The position numbers were made by a program, and so were the translations under genes. This document shows, one piece after another, positions 6,427-10,302 of a stretch of 10,302 nt of DNA; within the stretch, counting starts at the first letter, position 1, and the number at the start of each line of letters is the position of its first letter. The DNA comes from Clostridiales bacterium (lineage in GTDB: Bacteria > Bacillota > Peptococcia > Peptococcales > Peptococcaceae), in the NCBI GenBank assembly GCA_003343815.1, contig QAKL01000121.1, positions 18,929 to 29,230 on the forward strand. The letters are read 5' to 3'. A model generated the notes under the pieces. The model ran no database searches. It saw only the letters and a list, made by a program, of their open reading frames with translations, and was not told the origin of the DNA.

Positions 6427-7620
6427 TTACTCTGCTTTCGTCTGAATTACAGCAATACCCGGCAAGGTTTTGCCCTCTAAATATTCGAGAGATGCACCGC
6501 CGCCGGTAGAAATATGGGTGATCTGATCCCACAGTCCCGCCTTTTGCACTGCCGCTACCGAGTCGCCACCGCCGATTACCGAATTAGCATCGGTTGCAGC
6601 AATAGCGTGCGCGATTTCAAAAGTACCTTTAGCAAATTCCGGCACTTCGAAAACGCCCATCGGTCCGTTCCAAAAAATGCTGTGCGCGGTTTTTAATTCG
6701 TTAATATATAATTCGCGGGTTTTTTCGCCGATATCAAGCGCCATCTTATCTGCTGGCACTGCGTAAATATCAACATTTTCTGCCGTCTCAGGATGCTCCA
6801 TATCCTGTGCGATCACTAAATCCACCGGCAAAAGCATTTTTTTGCCTTTCGCTTGAGCTTGATTCATCAAATCCTGGGCGATTGCCAGTTTATCGCTTTC
6901 CATTAACGAGGTGCCCATCTGACAGCCTTTCGCCGCCAAGAAAGTATTGGCCATGCCGCCGCCGATAATGATGGTATCTACTTTATTGAGTAGATTTTCA
7001 ATAACGCCAATTTTATCGGAAACTTTCGCCCCGCCGATAATTGCGACAAAAGGCGACTCGCTTTGATTCAAAACATGGCTTAATGCTTTGATCTCATTAT
7101 CCATCAAAAATCCTGCTACCGTCGGCAAAAAATGTCCTACGCCGCAAGTCGAGCAGTGCGCGCGATGCGCCGTGCCGAAAGCGTCGTTGACAAAAATATC
7201 GCCGAATTTCGCTAATTCTTTCGAGAAATTATCATCGTTTTTCTCCTCCTCAGGATAAAAACGCACATTTTCCAATAATACCACGTCGCCCGGTTTCATC
7301 GCCGCAACTGCTGCTTTAGCGCTTTCGCCGATGCAGTCGGTCGCCACCGTGACCGGCTGATTTAAATACTCACTCAAACGGGCTCCTACTTTATCTAAAC
7401 GCAATTCTTCTTTAATTTCTCCTTTGGGACGGCCTAAATGGCTCATGATTATAACCTTGGCCTCCTGCTCGATCAAATATTTGATTGTCGGCACAGCGGC
7501 ACGGATGCGTGTATCGTCAGTCAACTCTCTGGTCTTTTTGTCGCGGGGAACGTTTAAATCCTCTCTCACTAAGACTCTTTTTCCCTTTAAATCCACATCT
7601 TTCACAGTCATAATCTGCAT
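6427..7620 (-). CDS. pgk: Phosphoglycerate kinase
   Basis: This 397-residue enzyme, normal for bacterial Pgk, transfers phosphate between 1,3-bisphosphoglycerate and ADP. The N-terminal substrate domain has DLNVP (21-25), SHLGRP (60-65), LLENVRF (115-121) and DAFGTAHRAH (146-155). The C-terminal nucleotide domain has GGAKVSDK (196-203), GGGMANTF (220-227), NGPMGVFE (318-325), GGGDSVAAV (350-358) and STGGGASLEYLEGK (371-384). Two unusual points: Glu20 stands where Val or Ala is usual in the VRxDLNVP motif, and Cys156/Cys159 form CSTC just after the substrate histidines. The start is ATG at 7620, with GGAGGG nine bases upstream; the next Met (residue 4) is too far from that site. It heads the operon and has a promoter of its own. 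gap, frequently the gene before pgk, is not here. Confidence 0.98.
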   Translation of the reverse strand: MQIMTVKDVDLKGKRVLVREDLNVPRDKKTRELTDDTRIRAAVPTIKYLIEQEAKVIIMSHLGRPKGEIKEELRLDKVGARLSEYLNQPVTVATDCIGESAKAAVAAMKPGDVVLLENVRFYPEEEKNDDNFSKELAKFGDIFVNDAFGTAHRAHCSTCGVGHFLPTVAGFLMDNEIKALSHVLNQSESPFVAIIGGAKVSDKIGVIENLLNKVDTIIIGGGMANTFLAAKGCQMGTSLMESDKLAIAQDLMNQAQAKGKKMLLPVDLVIAQDMEHPETAENVDIYAVPADKMALDIGEKTRELYINELKTAHSIFWNGPMGVFEVPEFAKGTFEIAHAIAATDANSVIGGGDSVAAVQKAGLWDQITHISTGGGASLEYLEGKTLPGIAVIQTKAE

Positions 7621-7704
7621 AAATATTTTCCCTCCGTTATATTTTCGGCAAATAGCATATAATATTTGCGCAAAAATTTATAATATGACACACATACCTT
7701 ATCT

Positions 7705-7733
7705 ATTATAGGTCATTTTTCCTCATTTGACCA
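7705..7733 (-). promoter_or_regulatory. Promoter of the pgk-tpiA-gpmI-eno operon
   Basis: On the minus strand TGGTCA (7733-7728) is followed by exactly 17 nt and a perfect TATAAT (7710-7705). The -35 matches the TTGACA consensus at four of six positions. Initiation near 7698 would leave a leader of about 78 nt before the pgk ATG. No terminator is visible between the upstream small gene and this site, so read-through from the yvcK operon may add to pgk expression. Confidence 0.65.
7711..7732. promoter_or_regulatory. Inverted repeat overlapping the pgk promoter, possible operator
   Basis: GGTCA (7711-7715) and TGACC (7728-7732) form an inverted repeat with a 12-bp spacer. One arm overlaps the -35 and the other abuts the -10, so a dimeric protein bound here would block RNA polymerase. 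Arms of five bases can arise by chance in AT-rich DNA, and no regulator gene lies beside it, so the operator role is only inferred. Confidence 0.35.
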
Positions 7734-7748
7734 GTAGTTAATCTATTA

Positions 7749-8060
7749 TTATTTTTCACCGAGTTTATAAATATTTTCTTCTACATCATAGCTGAAGCGC
7801 TCTGTCACGATTTCACCACTATTATCTCTAATTTCGACTGTGACGTAATATTTATTATCGCTCGCTTTATAGTCATAATGAGCCTTAATCTCTACAATAT
7901 CTTCCTCCGTATAGCCCGCCTCCAAAAGATAGGCGTGCGTTTGGGAGACGATCGTCTGCTTGGGGTAAAACCAGCCGCAAAAATGCAGATAAATCAATCC
8001 TGCGATAAATAAAACGCTCAAGATCCTTGCTGTCATAAACAAGACTTTTTCATGCATCAT
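7749..8060 (-). CDS. Small membrane-anchored protein of unknown function, possibly DUF3139-like
   Basis: This 103-residue protein is not one I can name with confidence. It has a short basic N-terminus and one hydrophobic segment at about 11-31 (VLFIAGLIYLHFCGWFY part), then a soluble domain of about 70 residues. That domain has the pattern AYLLEAGYTEEDIVEIKAHY (43-62), a K-YYVTVEI strand (70-77), and an aromatic FSYDVEENIYKLG end. The GY..eDI pattern followed by a charged beta-rich region recalls DUF3139 proteins of Bacillota, but this is from memory. The single anchor suggests that the C-terminal domain faces outside. The ATG at 8060 overlaps the whiA stop as ATGA, with GGAGGG eight bases upstream, so it is a real, translationally coupled gene. 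A second Met directly follows and could also start. It ends 128 nt before the pgk start. Confidence 0.75.
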   Translation of the reverse strand: MMHEKVLFMTARILSVLFIAGLIYLHFCGWFYPKQTIVSQTHAYLLEAGYTEEDIVEIKAHYDYKASDNKYYVTVEIRDNSGEIVTERFSYDVEENIYKLGEK

Positions 8061-9013
8061 TCGCGTATCCCTCCAAATCCCGCGCGCAAATCATCGGCAA
8101 TTTCGTTAATCTTGCGCATGCGGTGGTTGATCCCCGATTTGCCCAACGGCGGCTCCATCAGTTCGCCCAATTCCTTTAAGCTGACCTCCGGATGGGCAAG
8201 TCTCGCCTCCGCTACCGTTCGTAATTGATAGGGCAATTGCTCAAAGCCGATTTTTTCGGCAATCAGCTCGATATTATCGATCTGGCGCGAGGCTGCGCTC
8301 ACTGTTTTATTAATATTGGCAATCTCGCAGTTCATCATGCGGTTGACGTTGTTGCGCATTTCTTTTTGGATGCGGATATCTTCTAACTGCAAAAGGGCAT
8401 TGTGCGCGCCGATCATTCCCAAAAACATGACAATCTGCTCGCTTTCTTTGAAATACACCACCAAATTTTGCTTACGGCTGCTGATTTTCGGCTCCAAACC
8501 CAAACTTTCCATAAATTTCACCAAAGACTCGGAATACTCTTCACTGTTGGTGACGATTTCTAAATGATAGCTGTTATGCGGATCGCTGAGGGAGCCGGAG
8601 CCTAAAAATACGCCGCGCAGATAGCTGTGCTTGCAGCATTCCTTGCGCACGATACGCTCGCTCACGGTAGGATTATACATGAGTCCGTCTTTGGTTAAGC
8701 CTAAGACGTTTAAAACCTCCATGACCTTGCCGTCAGCAGGCAAGCGCACCTGATAGACATTGTTTTTCTTCAGGCGGTTGCGGCGTTGCACCGTTAATTC
8801 CGCCTCGATTTGAAACAAACTTTTAAATTCTTTAAACGCCATGCGGGCAATCGCCGCATTTTCCGTCACTAATTCCAAGGACAGGCTGTTTTTTGAACCG
8901 ATTAAGATCGTGCCGTCCATCCTCACCAGTCCCGCCAGCTGGGCGATACGGCAGCAGCGCTGCTGCGGCTCGATACGCGCCAGCTCATTTTTTACTGTAT
9001 TGGCAAAGCTCAC
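8057..9013 (-). CDS. whiA: WhiA, DNA-binding regulator of the sporulation/division WhiA family
   Basis: This 318-residue protein has the three WhiA parts. Residues 1-85 form the N-terminal domain, beginning SFANTVKNELAR. A degenerate LAGLIDADG homing-endonuclease fold covers about 128-215, with YLRGVFLGSGSLSDP at 131-145; the catalytic acid position is replaced by Gly/Ser, so no nuclease activity is expected. A C-terminal helix-turn-helix region spans about 225-310, with NCEIANINKT (228-237), LPYQLR (260-265) and GKSGINHRMRKI (291-302). In Streptomyces WhiA activates sporulation genes; in Bacillus it influences cell division and chromosome segregation. The start is GTG at 9013, with AAGGAG nine bases upstream. 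It follows yvcK by 18 nt, the order usual in Bacillota, and overlaps the next gene by four bases. Confidence 0.97.
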   Translation of the reverse strand: MSFANTVKNELARIEPQQRCCRIAQLAGLVRMDGTILIGSKNSLSLELVTENAAIARMAFKEFKSLFQIEAELTVQRRNRLKKNNVYQVRLPADGKVMEVLNVLGLTKDGLMYNPTVSERIVRKECCKHSYLRGVFLGSGSLSDPHNSYHLEIVTNSEEYSESLVKFMESLGLEPKISSRKQNLVVYFKESEQIVMFLGMIGAHNALLQLEDIRIQKEMRNNVNRMMNCEIANINKTVSAASRQIDNIELIAEKIGFEQLPYQLRTVAEARLAHPEVSLKELGELMEPPLGKSGINHRMRKINEIADDLRAGFGGIRE

Positions 9014-9031
9014 CGTACTTCGCTCCTTATA

Positions 9032-10302
9032 CTATACTTTCTTCCTTTTGCGCTGCCACAAAGGCTTGCGCTTATAATACTGGTAATCACCGTAAATCGT
9101 TTCGATCACCAAGTGCGCCAATTTTTTGCTGTCGTGGCGCAAAACCTCACCGCTTTCGAGTAAATCGGCAGCTAAAATTTTCACATTCATCTTATCCAGC
9201 TTTTCCTTATCGTAGCGCACGATCTCCGCACCCTCGGCTTGATAGCGCGCCAGCACGTTCGGCGCAACAGCAAAATTATCATTTAAAATGCAGTAATCCA
9301 GCACGCCCTCACCCAAATAATCTACAACCGCCCGCAAATGATCGGACGCTTGATAGCTGTCGGTTTCTCCCGGCTCGGTCATGACATTATTGATATAAAA
9401 AACTGTCCCTTGGGCGCGCTTGATGTGCGCGGCTACCCCGCCGACTAAAAGATTGGGCAGCACGCTGGTATAAAGGCTCCCCGGTCCTAAGATAATCGCG
9501 TCTGCCTCATCAATCGCTCTTAAAACCTCAGGCACCGCTTTGATCTGCTGCGGCTCAATTTTCAATCGTTTGATTTGCTCTTTCGCCGCGCGCAGATTGC
9601 ACTCGCCGCAGACTTCTGCACCGCCCTCTAACTCGGCACAGAGCGTGATCGGCTCGTTGGCGATCGGCAGGACTTTGCCACGCAAATACAAAAAGTTATT
9701 AATATTAGCCACTGCCTCGGCATAGTCGCCCTTTAAATCGCACATCGCCAATAAAAGCAAATTGCCCAGACTATGACCATCCAATTCTTCGCCTTTAGTA
9801 AAGCGATAGTCCAATAATTGTTCCGTGAGTTCCTCACGGTCTGATAAAGCAACGATACAGTTGCGGATATCTCCAAGCGGTATCACTCCAAACTGCTCGC
9901 GTAAACGCCCGGAGGAGCCGCCGTCGTCGCCTACACTTACCGCAGCAGTCAGATTCCATGTATATTCCTTTAATCCCGACAAAATCGTCGCCAGTCCGCT
10001 GCCGCCGCCGATTACCACTATTTTCGGTCCTTTTTGCAAAACTTTGGTGCGGTAATAAGAGCGCTTGCCGCGCGGATACGCTACCGAAATATAATGCTGC
10101 ATCATTTCGTACGCCGCAAAAATAATAACTACCAAACCAAATACCGCCAAAACTATGCCTTGAGCAAAAGTAAAGTTAGGAAATATTTCTTCGCAAAAAT
10201 GTACAAATCCTTTGACCACGTCACGCATTTTGGGCGTATTGACTAAAGTCCAAGTTCCACCTATCAGCAGAAATGTGCCGCCTAAAGCGCCCAATATCCA
10301 CC
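9032..10302 (-). CDS. yvcK: YvcK-family gluconeogenesis factor (5' end outside window)
   Basis: The frame is open to the right edge; codons for Trp-Ile precede the first possible in-window start, a TTG at 10294, so the true start is probably upstream. Numbering from that TTG, two membrane segments lie at about 1-18 and 44-64, followed by the cytosolic CofD/YvcK-like domain from about 89: KIVVIGGGSGLATIL (91-105), VGDDGGSSGRLR (121-132), PLGDIRN (139-145), HSLGNLLL (174-181), NEPITL (213-218), LGPGSLYTSVLPNLLV (269-284) and NNVMTEPGET (302-311). The tail is basic. In Bacillus YvcK is needed for growth on gluconeogenic carbon sources and for cell shape, and binds UDP-sugars; the Bacillus protein lacks the membrane segments, while many Clostridia and Negativicutes forms have them. 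Cys229 and Cys232 form a CGEC motif where GES is more usual. The gene ends 18 nt before whiA; rapZ is expected upstream but is not visible. Confidence 0.95.
   Translation of the reverse strand, partial: WILGALGGTFLLIGGTWTLVNTPKMRDVVKGFVHFCEEIFPNFTFAQGIVLAVFGLVVIIFAAYEMMQHYISVAYPRGKRSYYRTKVLQKGPKIVVIGGGSGLATILSGLKEYTWNLTAAVSVGDDGGSSGRLREQFGVIPLGDIRNCIVALSDREELTEQLLDYRFTKGEELDGHSLGNLLLLAMCDLKGDYAEAVANINNFLYLRGKVLPIANEPITLCAELEGGAEVCGECNLRAAKEQIKRLKIEPQQIKAVPEVLRAIDEADAIILGPGSLYTSVLPNLLVGGVAAHIKRAQGTVFYINNVMTEPGETDSYQASDHLRAVVDYLGEGVLDYCILNDNFAVAPNVLARYQAEGAEIVRYDKEKLDKMNVKILAADLLESGEVLRHDSKKLAHLVIETIYGDYQYYKRKPLWQRKRKKV

Noticed and set aside
7609..7611. Met4 as the pgk start
   Set aside because: It is 18 nt from the GGAGGG site, whereas ATG at 7620 has a normal 9-nt spacing.
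7656..7687. Long palindrome CATAT...ATATG in the pgk leader
   Set aside because: Only the outer five bases pair well; the interior matches are what AT-rich sequence gives by chance.
7621..7748. Riboswitch or terminator in the leader before pgk
   Set aside because: I see no conserved riboswitch core and no GC-rich hairpin followed by a T-run on the minus strand.
8893..9384. Plus-strand frame of 163 codons across whiA and yvcK
   Set aside because: It runs antisense to two well-supported genes and has a Pro/Ser/Arg-rich, motif-free product.

Overview
The window carries ten protein-coding genes, all transcribed from the minus strand, so gene order runs from the high coordinates to the low ones. 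There is no mobile element, CRISPR array, RNA gene or plus-strand gene that I can support. Gene content, strong GGAGG-type ribosome binding sites, moderate GC, and a YvcK preceded by two membrane segments point to a Gram-positive-type Bacillota, most likely Clostridia or Negativicutes. This placement is inferred, and I cannot name a genus.

Layout in transcription order. (1) 10302-7749: yvcK (5' end outside the window), whiA and a small membrane-anchored protein of unknown function. The yvcK-whiA gap is 18 nt and whiA overlaps the small gene by ATGA, so this looks like the tail of an operon that in Bacillota usually also holds rapZ upstream. (2) 7733-2792: a lower-glycolysis operon pgk-tpiA-gpmI-eno, with its own promoter carrying an inverted repeat, gaps of 23, 2 and 12 nt, and a strong hairpin terminator after eno. 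(3) 2731-2406: secG as a separate unit, with an extended -10 promoter, A/T-tract DNA upstream and a perfect-palindrome terminator. (4) 2399-1: a DEAD-box RNA helicase and thiI, 3 nt apart, with thiI running off the left edge.

The four enzymes interconvert 1,3-bisphosphoglycerate, 3-phosphoglycerate, 2-phosphoglycerate and phosphoenolpyruvate, plus dihydroxyacetone phosphate and glyceraldehyde 3-phosphate. gap, which often precedes pgk in such operons, is absent here; the small membrane gene sits in its place. YvcK is linked to growth on gluconeogenic carbon sources in Bacillus, so its closeness to this operon is coherent. secG supplies a Sec translocon subunit. The helicase has a long lysine-rich tail and lies two genes from enolase, a pairing that recalls the Bacillus RNA-degradosome-like network.

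This is mainly a conserved housekeeping region. No gene-free stretch exceeds 300 bases; the three longest gaps (115, 164 and 128 nt) hold the promoters and terminators listed. I did not find a clearly new system. The points most worth a second look are the inverted repeat over the pgk promoter, the small gene between whiA and pgk, and the CxxC motifs in Pgk and YvcK.
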